DNA from: Pontederia crassipes
Taxonomy: Eukaryota > Streptophyta > Magnoliopsida > Commelinales > Pontederiaceae
NCBI GenBank assembly: GCA_030549335.1
Contig: CM060198.1
Coordinates: 53,132,995-53,196,994 of the forward strand
Direction of reading: 5' to 3'
Length of the DNA stretch: 64,000 nucleotides
The position numbers and the translations under genes are program-made. Each line of letters opens with the position of its first letter. Position 1 is the first letter of the stretch. The notes below the pieces were generated by a model, which was not told the origin of the DNA, did not search any database, and was given only the letters and a program-made list of their open reading frames with translations. Positions 1 through 12,600 of the stretch are shown piece by piece.

Positions 1-584
1 GATAATAGGGATTTATTTCTGAATTGGATATAAAAATATTGTTCCATAAATACGAAGAACCCATCTCGACTAAAGAACATCGTGGATGAAAAGATTCAAA
101 ATATCTTGATTTATTTTTAAAAGAAAGTTACTCCTTGTTGTGGTTGATGACTTGTTTGAGAGTTGTTGTAAAATGAATTTTGTTCCATGGATCTTATAGA
201 TAAAATCAGTTGAAGAAATTCTTACCAAACATTTATGAAAGCAAGTTGTTTATGAGTAAAATAAAGCACCCAAAAGAACGCGATTGGGCGTATTTTGCTG
301 AAGTGTTGGTATCCATCGAAAAATGTATATTTTTGCTTAACGTGTAGGATCATGTAAGAAAATATTAATTCTTTCTCCTTTGAAACGATGATAGGCTTAC
401 AACTTCACAAGGCAACTTTTTTTTGACAGATCATTTAAAGGCCATATAAGCTTTCTCCCTCTTAAACCAAACTAAGTGTAACCTAACGTTGGTTGGACAA
501 TAGAATTATATCCCAAGTCGGATTTTAGAGTTGTATGCCATTCTCCATTCCTTGTGTTTGAACACCGAATTAATCAAAATATTT
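1..584. other. AT-rich flank without a recognisable gene
   Basis: No open frame with recognisable protein similarity, RNA gene or bounded repeat was found here. The stretch ends exactly at the 5-bp target duplication of the copia element that follows. Confidence 0.5.
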
Positions 585-589
585 ATAAC

Positions 590-957
590 TATTGGGAAAT
601 GCTCATGGCATTGGTGGGCCATGTCGGTGGCTCACCTGAGGCCGTAGGTGGCTGCTACCTCGCAAGACATGCGACCGTGCGTAGATACGCGCAATCACAC
701 GTATCTCATGATCCGCAATAAGCATTAATCACACGTGTGATATGCCCCCTCGCTCAAGTCTTTAAGATCCGAGACATACTTTTGTGTAGGTTCATCCAGA
801 TGTCATTGTATTGTGAATGAGTATTCTATTCTCCTGATATTCGATTTTCGATTTCGAGGTACAAGTGCGTCCATCTAGTGTTCATGACAAAATTCCCACG
901 ATTCACTTTCATTGCAAGAGGTCAATCTCCATGATTTATATATATTATAATCCAACA
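590..957 (+). repeat. 5' LTR of the copia element
   Basis: It matches 8700-9079 along its whole length, including the segments 'gcattggtgggccatg' and 'gatttatatatattata'. Its end is AACA. Its first bases are TATTGGGAAAT where the 3' copy has TGTTAGGAAAT, so the terminal TG has mutated to TA. Confidence 0.88.
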
Positions 958-2480
958 TTTGTATCAAAGTTTTTTTATTTTTTTCTCGAACTCATGATTG
1001 TGTTGAAAAAATAATATTTATTATTATTTTTAAGATATGTGCATCTCGATTGTATGACCAGAGGGACAAAGTGATCTTTATCATCACAAATATATTATGA
1101 TATAAGTTTATATTATAATATATTTTTATGATTTATTTTAATAATTTTGAGTAATTTTCAATTTTTTTGCATGTATTGTAAAAAGAAAAGAAAGAAAATT
1201 TGTTCTAGCAAATACAAAGCCTACTGGAAGGGTCATATGGGTGCTTCGATTTTCATTAGAATATTAAAGTAATTAAAAAATAAAAATATCTATTTTAAAA
1301 TTTTTAGAAATTAGAAAATATATATTTTCCTTGTGAAATTGTTTTTGTAAATTTTAAAATATTACATGCAATTTAAAACTATTAAAAGAAAATCATTTTA
1401 TTGATTTGGTGTATAGTTAAATGATTTAGATTTGCATGTTAATTACAAATATTGTCTAATAAATGTGTTATCATGCATGAAATAGATATTGCCATTTATG
1501 TACGTCATAATGATATTTATTGTTATGATGCAAATTCAATTATGGAAGACATTTTAAATAATTTGAAATTTGAATTCAAAATTGGTATATGTAAAATTTA
1601 TTGCAAATAATTGACTTTCTAAAATTTTGATTGTGTTAAAATTGTGAGTTGGAATTTAAAATTGGTATGTCCAATTTTGTTAAACATGATAACTTGTCTA
1701 AAATTTTAAATTGATGTGAAATTAAATAAATTAAATTAATTCCTTTGTGAGAATTAATTAACATGTAAGGCAATATTATTTTTTGGCGATGTGCTAAAAT
1801 TAATGTTTCATGCAAGCTCATAATAAAGAATAATTAGTTGGACTAATTATACAAACTATAAGCAATCAAAAAATACATGAAGTATATGTAGTTCGTTTGT
1901 AAGACTAAAGTACATTGGGATTCAAATATTGTCACAATAATAAATGTCTTTTTATTGAGTGGTGTGTGATCCGATATGTATGTCTATAAATGTTTCGAAG
2001 AACTAGTTTGGTGCATGGTTGATGCAGTCTCCAAAAATACGGCTAATACGTGATAGTGGTAGCATAAATTTTTTTTTTCTGATGTGATGTCGAGGTGAAG
2101 GATAGTGCACGATTTTTTAATTGACAATTCTCAGGGAAAAGCTTCCATTGCACTAGTCCTGATTGTCTTGGTCATGTTAGAAATAATTTGGTGCGCCACA
2201 CGAAATAAATTTTGATGATTTTGAATTATAAGTTGATTCAAAATGTATAGAGTATAAAATTTTGAATTATGTGTTAATTCAGAATTCAAACATTTAGATT
2301 AATTTTATCGCATTGTTAAAATGATGAATGATAATATTTCTTGGAAATAGTGGGAGATGAGTGGGAGTATAGCAACCTCTCTAAGTCACTACTTTATGAG
2401 TATTATTATTTCATTATTTATGTTTTTATGACAAATTATAACATATATAATACTGATTTCTCCTAATTTGTGATCAAATT
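958..2480. other. Leader of the copia element, no gene
   Basis: This AT-rich stretch lies between the 5' LTR and the first recognisable Gag codons. Short open frames here show no similarity I recognise. The decayed primer-binding site is at its left edge. Confidence 0.5.
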
Positions 2481-2539
2481 AGACCATGACTTCTAAAATA
2501 ATCATTGCTGATATGAACATGAATGAAAATCTAAACAAC

Positions 2540-3355
2540 GATAATTATAATATTTAGAAGAACAAGAGGTCTTGGAGATCATTAATCATGTTGTCAAAGA
2601 ACCTGCACATGAAAATAATGTCGAACGCTAGAAGGACATGGAGGCATATCAGGTTTGTTCCAAAAAGAATCGTATTGTTCGCATTATATTGTTGAACATG
2701 ATGAGAAATTCCCTCTAATGCAAATTTGAAGTCTATAAGATAACATTTGAAATGTGGGCAGCACTCTGCAATAAGTATGGGGTCATCACGACCACCAAGT
2801 GCCGGATGCTCACGATCAAATTTGACTTTTATCGGAAGCAACCAAATCATATGATGAGGGAGCATATCCAGAAGATGTCTAACATGATTCGTGAACTCAA
2901 GAATGCGAAACTGCTTGATGACGAGTAAGATGTGGAGGCTCTAATTCGCTCTCTTCCTAGAAGTCGGGAACCCATGCATTGTAACTTGATGTACAATGAA
3001 AGTGTCAAAACTTTAGACCAAGCTGCATCGAGATGGAGGATGAGATCCTTCAAGTCATGAATCAATCATCTAAAGCATTAGTTGCCAAAAATAATGGGCA
3101 AACAACTAATTCCCAACTCAAAAGAAAAATAAGGTTGCATAAGTTGCAACCGAATAAAAGGAGTGGAGATGTTGGACAAAAAAAAGCCTAAGGCCACCAA
3201 TGTAAAGATGGAAAATGTGATGGCAAAGCAGATATAAATAAAGTGAAATGTTATAATTGTAGCAAATGTGATCACTTCATTTATGATTGCACTAAGTCTA
3301 AGAAGGTTTGGCCTAATCACGATTCATTTGCTTATTTTCTAGTTGTGCCTTAATT
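2540..3355 (+). pseudogene. copia Gag remnant with CCHC zinc knuckle
   Basis: This is the decayed Gag region of the copia element. A zinc knuckle of the form C-X2-C-X4-H-X4-C is readable at 3249-3290 (Cys-Tyr-Asn-Cys ... His ... Cys), the RNA-binding motif of retroelement nucleocapsids. Upstream, broken fragments between about 2740 and 3060 resemble the UBN2-type Gag core of plant copia elements. Stops and frame changes are frequent, so no full protein is made. It is followed directly by the protease remnant. Confidence 0.72.
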
Positions 3356-3359
3356 ACTA

Positions 3360-4351
3360 AAACTCATTCTTCGTGGATTGCATATTCGGGAGCCACAGAC
3401 CATGTAGCAAGAGAACGCATGATCTTCGTGAAATTTCATCGAATATGTGTAGGGAACAAATGGATTTAAATTGGCAACAATGAAAGAATTGAAATTAAAG
3501 GCATTGTGACGTGCAAGTTAGAATTTCGCAATGATCAAATTCTTTATCTTCTCGAAAGTTATATATGATCCAACATTTAGACGAAATTTACTTTATCTAT
3601 CAGCATTAGACAAGGTTGCTTATGTAATAAGTTTTTAAACGAAATAAATGACAATATGTCTTGTTAATGTTCTTCTATGCAATGATTTTTCAATAATAGT
3701 TTTTTATGTTTTAAATATAACATATGTTGCTGATAGTTATTCTTTTATATCATATGTTAATGTGGGGTCTCTCACAAAAGTTGATCTTCCAACTTGTGAC
3801 GAATGTCTAGCTGGCAAGAAAAAAAGAACACGATTTGAGAATGAAAAACACGCTGAGTACCCATTACAATTAATCCATTCAGACATATGTGGTCCGATGA
3901 ATGTTCACGAACGACATGATTTTTCTTACTTCATCAGCTTTATAGATGATTATTCATGGTACGGTGTTATGTACTTGATTTCTCATAAGTCTGAAGCTTT
4001 AGATTGTTTTGTATGATTCATGAACATGATAGAAAATCAAGTTGATCGCAAGATTAAAGCCTTGTAAACCAATCGTTAATATGAATATCTCTCAAACTTA
4101 TTCAAAAAGTTATGGGATGAAAATAGTATAGTTAGACAACTAACAGTACTAAAAACTCCATAAGAAAATTATATTGTAGATATACGGAATGATACCTTAT
4201 TTGATATGGTTCGATATATGATGGCGCAAACTAATTTTCTGATTTCGTATTGGAGTGATGTACTATTGATTGCTGCCTACATTTTAAATCTTGTACCATC
4301 AAAATTTGTTGCCACCACTCCTTATGAAATTTGGGAAGGTCAAAAGTCTAA
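3360..4351 (+). pseudogene. copia protease and integrase remnant
   Basis: A protease active-site relic is readable near 3374-3420, where the usual Asp-Ser-Gly-Ala-Thr reads Tyr-Ser-Gly-Ala-Thr, so the catalytic aspartate is lost. From about 3783 an open segment shows the pre-integrase end and the integrase core: 'CDECLAGKKKRTRF', then 'LIHSDICGPM' (the first catalytic Asp region), then 'FIDDYSW'. The frame breaks repeatedly after 4016. The reading resumes as 'TPYEIWEGQKSN' up to 4351, where a solo LTR interrupts it. The continuation 'NLSYLHPWGCATYV' lies on the other side, from about 5800. Confidence 0.8.
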
Positions 4352-5796
4352 TGATCTGTATAAAAATAATAGCAAATGATAACAAGTGCATTAGTCGCTC
4401 AAGTAATAAAGTGAATGAGTAGAGTTATCGTTCCCACGAGGATGATTAATAACTTATATTCTATTTTAACCTTGTTAATTAAGAAATTAAGAAAAGTTTT
4501 ATTTTCAAGAGTGAATAAAATAAATGATGAAAAAAGAAAATGATCATTTAGAGAAATAATGATTTAATGATTAGAGTACCTAATTATCGCTACTAAAATG
4601 CAATGGATCTTCTCAACTTAGAATTAGTTGAATCAATAACAAAGTGAATTTCCAAAATTAGTTAATCAATATTTCAGGCTTTAATTACTATCCTAAGAAT
4701 ACTTAAAACAAATTAATCTTCTCAATTTTTAACTTATATAATTAATCATAAGATGCACTAAAATAAAATTAATATTAAGGGCTTTCTCAAGTCACCATAA
4801 TAATTACACAAATTAGATATCTTTCAATTTATCTAATTGTGACATGCAATAAACAAAATCAATCCTACAAATTACTATGAAAATAATTACTTCTTCTTAG
4901 ATAACAATCAAATCATAAATCATGGAATCAAAGGAAAATGTTAAAAATATAATTGCAATGATATTGAAGATTCAAACTAAAATAATATTGAGAAAGATTA
5001 CAAAACACAAATAGGGTTCAACTAAGATGACCCTAATGAAAGAATAAATTTACTGAAGAATAACATTAAATCTAATATAAAAAGAGTAAGAAAAGAAAAT
5101 GAAGAACTTTTGCATATGTTGTGCATGTACTCACTCGAGTTTCTGATAGAGCATCGCTATTGTTCTTGCTCTTCTCCTCTTTCTAGGCTTCAAATCTATG
5201 CTCTAGGGATACTTTTTAATATCCTCTTCTGTCCCCTTTTATAGTTTTTTTTGTCCCAAAAAAAATTGAAAATCTATTCCAAAAATGGATAAAATTTGCC
5301 TTCAATTCGCCTAATCGCTTGCCGTCACGACCGTGACAAGCTCCATCACAGCCGTGACAGAGCCCATATTTTCATGTCGGCTTCTAACTCGCGCTCACTC
5401 ATGATCGTGACAGGTTAAGTCACGGCCATGATTGAGACTTCCAGATTACGCGTGGTCGGTCGTGAACTAGATGGAACGATCGTGAAAACATGCACGACCA
5501 TTACACAATGTGGCATGGCCATGATAGTGGCCATTGGCTCGATGCATCGGCTTGTAGAGGCACGACCATGACCAAGTGAGGCATGGCTATGACGAGGCTA
5601 TTGTTGTATTTTTTATGTGTTTTCACCACTTTCTTGTTTTAATTTTTTGCAATGAAATTATTCAAACTTAGGTAGAAATCAAATCTTAAGGCATTTTTTT
5701 AAAAAAATAATTCAATTCTCTCCTTTCTTAACCACAAAATACTCCCTAATATGCAAATTAAATTACCTATACCGATGCATGATTTTTTGTGCATCA
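4352..5796 (-). mobile_element. Solo LTR (family A/B/C), minus orientation, nested in the copia element
   Basis: The insertion starts TG at 4352 and ends CA at 5796. It is flanked by TCTAA (4347-4351) and CCTAA (5797-5801), a target duplication with one mismatch, and interrupts the copia integrase codons. Its left end shares with 26093-27804 and 58292-60062 a conserved block containing 'AAGTGCATTAGTCGCTCAAG' (a near match in each), the 3' end of this LTR family. A TATAAAA box reads leftward at 5237-5243. Upstream of that box, at about 5325-5600, lies a dense cluster of near-palindromes of the type CACGACCGTGAC. No internal coding region is present, so it is read as a solo LTR. Confidence 0.82.
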
Positions 5797-7711
5797 CCTA
5801 ACCTTAGTTATTTGCACCCTTGGGGTTGCGCAACCTATGTTTTAAACAACTTTCATAAATATGGGAAGTTGGGTCCAAGAAGACAGAAATGTATCTTTAA
5901 AAAGGACTTCCCTCTATGTATTACAGAAATCGAAAGTAGAGATGTAACATTCATAAAAATGAACTTCCCTAGCAGGTGAAATAGACAAGGGGTTTCTTTT
6001 AAGTGAAGAAGAAGATCCTGAATTGGCGGCACAAGATAATCAACCTATCGAGGAGTTGTTTTCTCCATCCCACAGCTTGATCTGAGTGGGAGAAATTCAC
6101 AACCATCAATTGACGAACTTGAAAGTTCCCTTCGAGAGACTACTAAAAAATATGTTTTACGCCGACGATTTGAAATCAAATGGCAGCATGAACATGGGCC
6201 ACATGAAAATCACATAATGAGTTTGAAAGATGAACTTGAGTCCAAATTTATCAAAGAGACTCTCTCGTTCCCTATTAAAGAAGAATGAATTAGCACAATA
6301 GAGGAATAGTTAGGGTCCACATAGAAAAATCAAGTTTGAAACTTAGTTGATCTCCCGCCAGACCGTAAAGCAATTGGGAAAAAATATATTCTCAAAATTA
6401 AGCATGGCATGGATGGATTAATTGAAAGATAAAAAGTCCGCCTAGTGGAGAAATGTTTCACCTAAACAATGGGTGTTGACTATAAAGAAACCTTTGCTCC
6501 CATGGTAAGGTTTGCTTCAATTTGCCTAATATCAGCTATAGTCACACATGTGAACTTCGAATTACATTAAATGAATGTAAAGACCATATTTCTCAATGGA
6601 GAACTAGATGATGAAATTTATATGGAGCAACCTCAAAGCTTCGTTCTAAAAGAAGAAGAGCACAAAGTTTGCAAAGTGCGTCGATCGATTTATAGACTCA
6701 AAGATCATCGTGTGTATGTTCATAAGTCAGAAGATAATTTTGTTATTTTAACGCTATATGTGTATGACATTCTGTGAGCTAAAAATAATAAGAATTTTGT
6801 TGTTATCATTAAGCAATGATTGTCTTTCATCTTTAAGATGAAGGACATGAGTGAAGCAGCCTACATACTATGTGTGAAAATCCAACGAGACCATTTCAAA
6901 TGGCTCCTTACTTTGTCATAGGAATCATACATAAAGAAAGTTTTGGAATGCTTTCGTGTGGATGGTTGTAAATCCATTGACACTTCTATTATAAAAGACG
7001 AGATTTTAAGTCTGGACATGCACCCTAAAACTCTAGAGAAACAAAAAGAAATGTCCAACATTCCCTATGCAAGTGTGGTCGTAGTTTGATGTACGCTATG
7101 ATGTGTACTCAATTAGACATATATTTTGTTGTGGTTCTAGTTAGTTGATATCAGGCTTCAAGACGCCAACAGTAGAACGCAGTGAAAAGAATCTTTAGAT
7201 ACCTCAAGGTATTGTAAATCTTGCATTATGCTATCACGGAGAAAGTGTACGACTCGTTGAATTCATTGATGTCGATTGAACTGGTGACGTTGATGAACGA
7301 AAATTTACCTCCGAATATACTTTCTTACTTTGTAATGATGTTATTACTTGGAGTAGCAAGAAACAAGATCATGTGACACTTATCAATTATGGAGGCAGAA
7401 TTCATAACTTATTCAGTGACAGTACAAGAGGCTCTATAGACTCTATGATTTAAGTGATTCCTTTAAGACTTGTGAATTTTTTATAATGCAATGAAGAAAT
7501 GATCTTTTACTGTGACAATCAAGCAGTTATTGCTTACGTGAAAGATGAGAAATACTATTGTAACAAAAATCATATCGACACGAAGTATAAATTTGTACAA
7601 GATCAAGAAGTTAAAGAGGATATCTCAGTTGAGTACATATCAACACACAAAATTGTTATTAATCGGTTCACCAAACCATTGCTAAATGCCTTAGGGTTGC
7701 ATAGACTATAA
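5797..7711 (+). pseudogene. copia reverse transcriptase and RNase H remnant
   Basis: After the nested LTR the copia polyprotein resumes with the end of integrase (5797-5979). Reverse transcriptase follows at about 6340-7060, readable as 'VDYKETFAPM', 'LNGELDDEIYMEQP' and a YVDD box that reads Tyr-Val-Tyr-Asp near 6763. RNase H follows at 7100-7711 with 'YCDNQAVIAYVKD' and 'HIDTKY'. Several stops and frameshifts break the region. The altered YVDD box alone would inactivate the polymerase. Confidence 0.82.
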
Positions 7712-8699
7712 ATGTAAAGATGTACTCAAGTTTTTCAATGAATAAAAGATTATCTTTTTTTATAAATTCATTGTTATAAAGTCTTGTTATGCATATAAAA
7801 AGTATGTCGATTAGGCTTGAGTTTGTTCTCTCACATGAACAAATGCTTTCAGTGCTTACGATGATAGCGAACGAGAATAAAATATGTAAACCATAATGTG
7901 ATTCTAAAAATATGTAAACCATAATAACTCAATATTGCCTTATTAAGAGAGAGATGCCAGATGTGAGATTCAAACTTGACGCTAATAAGAGAGAACAATT
8001 TGAAAAGTCAGGTAAGACCTAGAAGGTAGCGACTGGATTTAAGTACGTGCGGTGTATAATTTTAACAGAGCTAGACATATGCTCCTTCAGTGAGGGTTTC
8101 CATCGTAATACTTGTGTTTAATACTAAGTATGCTAAGACGACATAGAGACATGATGAATTGATTAACTCAAGGGTCATCATGGTGTGAGCACGTATCCTT
8201 AGTCTCTTGATTATATCTTAAGAAATGAATTAGTCCATGCTACTTTAGCGGGGTACTCAAAGGTGAAAAATAAAATAGCCTATCAAGTCATGTATAGAAA
8301 AGTAGCTAGTTCCCTACTAAAAGATATGAGGGCGAGGAAAAGAACTGTTATGAGCTGCATTAAACTTTCGCATACAATTGACCGACTATATTTCTTATGT
8401 TGAAAATATAGTGTATATGAAATATAGTTACCGCGAAGCAAGACATGTTTTCTTGACTATGCTGTAAGGCAAATCAACGAAATAATGAGTTATATGATTT
8501 GAGCATTTGTTGACTCATATGTAAGCTGTCATTCATTTATAATGGACATGACATACGCTCTAGAAATAGTTGAGCGATTGTGAACCTCAATAGGTATCTT
8601 TCTACCTCCTAAAGCCTGCTTGTACTTGTAAGTTGCATGGTACATTTACCAATTATGAACGAACAAAAGTGCAATGCTCAATGTGGACAAGTGGAAGAT
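7712..8699. other. 3' non-coding part of the copia element
   Basis: No gene is seen. The stretch runs from the RNase H remnant to the 3' LTR and ends in a purine-rich tract (around 8686-8699) that is the likely polypurine tract. Confidence 0.5.
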
Positions 8700-9079
8700 T
8701 GTTAGGAAATGCCCGCGATTGACATTGGTGGGCCATGTGCATGGCCCACCCGGGCAACAAGTGATTGCTACCCGTTCCGCAAGATGCACGAGAGTGCGCA
8801 GATATGCGCAATCACACATATCATGTAATCCGCAATTAGTATTCATGATGCATGTGATATGCTCCCTTGCCTATAAAACCACTATCAAAGATCCAACCCA
8901 TGCTTTTGTATACATTCATCCAAAGGTACTTGTAATGTGACTAAATATTCCGTCCTTTAGAAGTTGGGTTCTCGATCTCGATGTACAAATGCGTCCGTCC
9001 AGTGTTCGTGAAAAAATCTCGACAATCCGTTTTCATTGCAAGAGTTATTCTATGATTTATATATATTATAAATTCAACA
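8700..9079 (+). repeat. 3' LTR of the copia element
   Basis: It starts TGTTAGGAAATG and ends TTCAACA, the canonical TG...CA ends. It is colinear with the 5' LTR at 590-957. A TATA-like 'cctataaaac' lies near 8871. The ATAAC duplication follows immediately. Confidence 0.9.
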
Positions 9080-9084
9080 ATAAC

Positions 9085-9675
9085 GTACGTTTACCACCGG
9101 TGGATCCTAAATTCGTGACAAAAAAAAAACAAACAAAGTGTAATGGTGTGCATCACATTAATCCCAAGGAAATGAAACCTTTCGATGAAGGCACATTTCG
9201 CGTCATGTCTAAAGTTTACCTTTAAAATCTTCCCTGTATGAAGTACCAAGCATTCAGTTATCCACCAAAGTCATTTAAGTTTACATATTCAAGATCACTT
9301 CAAAACAACTGCCCATAGTGCTAAAAAAACTGCGCAAATAATCTCTAGCAAGAAACTCCATTCCGACTGGAACATGCATTGGCACGGAAGTACCGGAGAA
9401 TGGTGAAGGACAAAGAAATTTCGGCCATTTGAAATATCATACAAGATATTCAAGGGCAAGGAATGTGAAAAAAAAATGTCACTATCGTTCAAGTTAACGC
9501 AAGGGAAAAGGTAAAAAAAGAAACTAATATCTGATTTCTGGTTACCCACAAAATGAAATTTGAATCTAAATGTTGGATTAAACCAGGTTGCAACTCTCAA
9601 GTTGTGAACAGAATTGCACATCGGATCCATGAATAGCACCCTATGTCAGGATAATAGGACATCCATTCTCAAATA
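9085..9675. other. Intergenic; likely includes the 3' UTR of the PTST-like gene
   Basis: No reading frame with recognisable similarity is present. The part adjoining 9676 is expected to be 3' UTR of the minus-strand starch gene, but no clear polyadenylation signal was pinned down. Confidence 0.4.
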
Positions 9676-12600
9676 TTATGGAGGGATAACAAGAAGGTTA
9701 TTTTCGAAGCCATTATTTTGCACAATTGGTCGCAGTGGATCAACTCTCCACTCACCGTCAACAATGAACTTGACCTGTACAATGAGGAAAAATGACATAA
9801 TTTGTTAGTTCCCACAGTTAACTTAATTATAACTATAATGGAGACAATCTGATCCTTACCTCATACCGTCCAGGATACAGTTTTAGAAGCAAAGAAAAAA
9901 TGCCTGAACTTGATCTCTCCATCCTCCTCTGCATGACATCATAGGGGAAGAGTCTGAATTATGACCAGAATCAGCTATCACATAATTAGAGAAAATATTG
10001 AGAATCCAGATGGCATTCTTTACTAATATCAAATAGTTTGTGAACACTATAAGCATTCACTATAAGAAACACGATTTTTTTTAAGCTAGAGAATGTCTTT
10101 GGAGATATTAATAGAATTGCAAATTGCCACTAACATAGGCATTTCTGCAAATTTCGATATTTATTGCTGAGCCACCTCAGGGCCTTGTAGCAAGATATTG
10201 CACATTCTAATGTTAATAGATGATGATGGTCATTTTAAAAGAAGGAAAGAAACATGAATTTTCCTGAACTTCTAAGATTAAATCAATGGCATTCTCTGTT
10301 TTCTCACGTTACACTTCTCGAAAATCCTTTACTGTAAGGAAATATACCACTAATCATACAAGTGGACCTCAGATTGATGCTACAGGACAAAAGGGTTGCT
10401 ACTGATAATTCAGATCAACCAAAATGAGGAATAGTTATAAGATAAGTGAATCAACAGGAAAAAAGGGATCTAAACTTACATGGGTAGTCCACCCATCAAA
10501 AGAACCAGCAAGCTGAACCTCTGAAGCATAATTAGGCCAAACAATGCAGGCAGTACGAAGAAGACGCAAAGCGTTTTCAGCAGCAGTAAGTCTTCTCTGT
10601 TTCCCTTCCATCATTTTCTGTGATTCTCTGATAAATATGCATCACTATTACCAACAGAAGATTTTAAGAGATACAGTTATAAAGATCAAACTTAGAGCAC
10701 AACTTACATAATTTGAAGAGTCATTTTCCCTTCAATAACTGCCATTTTTGCACGAATAGAACGGAGATTATCTTTGGCTTTCATTATCTCGTTCTCCTGA
10801 AACTCCCAATCATCAGAAAGGCTGTGCAGCTCATTTAGTGATCTTTCCTGGATACAAATACTCATAATGAGGATTTGAATACTGACTAGAATCAGGATCT
10901 CACAATGTCAGATGAAAAAATAAGTGTAAGTTTCATAAATATAACAAGACATTTTGTTATCATTAGTAGATCAATTCTTCAAACTAGCTCAGTGGTCGAG
11001 GAAACATAAAATCATTATACTTGACTTTGTTTCTGATTACATATTTATAAAGCACATTATCTTTTCTCAGATTTTCAATCATGCACAAATCTCTAACATG
11101 ACAGAAGAATACAGAATCAATACATTTGAGTTTGTTCTTTACAGAAGAAGTCAGACAACCAATCCAGTTGACCAATATAATCAGTAATTGCCTGAGGAAA
11201 CAAACTCGGGTATTGAAGATTCTCGGCTCCAACAAATTAATGGAGCGATGAGATAACCTCATAGCTTGAGTTAGCCATCTTTACATTTATTTTCTTAACA
11301 TTGATTGAGAGAACACACCTTTTTTCTTAAAAGAAAATGAAACAACAACAACAACAACAACAACAAAGCCTTATCCAACAAAGCCTTAAAAGAAAATGAA
11401 ACATATTACACAAAAGCATTGTCACCATATTCAGTATGTATGATATCAGATGGTTTTTACATAGTTAATTGGGAGATTACCGAACTCCGCCTATATTTTA
11501 TAGCCGGTCCCAAGCTCGGATAAAGGAGGAGGGTTGTGTTAGGCCCCGACAGCCAGCATAAAATTCTGTCGAATCTTATGAACATGGATCAAGCGTATGA
11601 TCCATGTAGCCGACCCCACCTAGTGGGATAAGGCTTTGTTGTTGTTGTTGTAATTGGGAGATTACCAGACACCTCGAGACTTTGCATCTGATGATGTACT
11701 CTTTCTAGTCAAAGCAAACATTATCTTTCGCTTCAAAACTGCTATTTTCTTACTACGAGATATCTAAGTGCTTTGCTGCACATGCAGCTACCAATCATAT
11801 AGAAAAAAAAAAGCATGCCATACCTTATGTGAAATTACAAAATCAGACCTTGATCTGAGCAAGTCAAGTGCAGCAGTGAGCTCTTTCTCTAGGCGCTGAA
11901 GCTGTACACGTATGTGACTTTTGTCAAAGTTCATCTGCTTTCTTTCAGTAGGTTGTACTGAATAGTTAACACAATTCTCACTGTTTACCGAATCATCATT
12001 TTGGATATCATGATCAAATGCAACTTTGTTATCAGTTGGGATAATTTCACCGGCTGCAAAAGCACAAATATTAATACAATAATGTAGTCATGTAGATATT
12101 TAAAATCCAGAGTCACCAGAAAGAGCATTGCACAAGTTGTCACATTATTACAACCTTCAAAATCTCTTGCAGGAAAGTGCAACCCTTGAACAGTCCATGC
12201 CCTCCAACTGTCATGTTGTGGCATTCTGTTGTCATTGAAATCCCCTACTTTTTTGTTTTGCATTCTAACTCTTCCATAATCTTGTAAAAATATCTCATCA
12301 TATTCAGATGTCATGCTTCCGTCATCAATAGTGTCAGTCTGTAAGTAGTTAACTAATGCTGCACATATAGAAATACTGAGTTAAATTAGCCTTTGTGGAA
12401 ATAAACGGGTGGACAAAATTGAAAGTGATGGTCAGCTATGCAAAAGAAAGAATACGTAAAATATCAGAAGCTTGAGATGTCAATATTCACTAGAATCATC
12501 AATGATAAAAATGCAGACTGTGTTTACTTATGGCCATAGATCCAAAGTCTTCAAGAAGCATACAAAGGGCTTACGTCAACACAACATGAAACAGAAACTA

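Larger units (their letters stand above)
590..9079 (+). mobile_element. Ty1/copia LTR retrotransposon, complete but degenerate, with a nested solo LTR
   Basis: The element is bounded by two related LTRs (590-957 and 8700-9079) and flanked by a perfect 5-bp target duplication ATAAC at 585-589 and 9080-9084. Between the LTRs, fragments of Gag, protease, integrase, reverse transcriptase and RNase H occur in that order on the plus strand. Integrase before reverse transcriptase is the Ty1/copia order. The primer-binding site survives only as a decayed match to TGGTATCAGAGC at about 959-970. Every domain carries stops or frameshifts, and a 1.4-kb solo LTR splits integrase from the rest at 4352-5796. 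The LTRs are clearly diverged from each other, so the insertion is old. The copy cannot encode working proteins. Confidence 0.92.
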
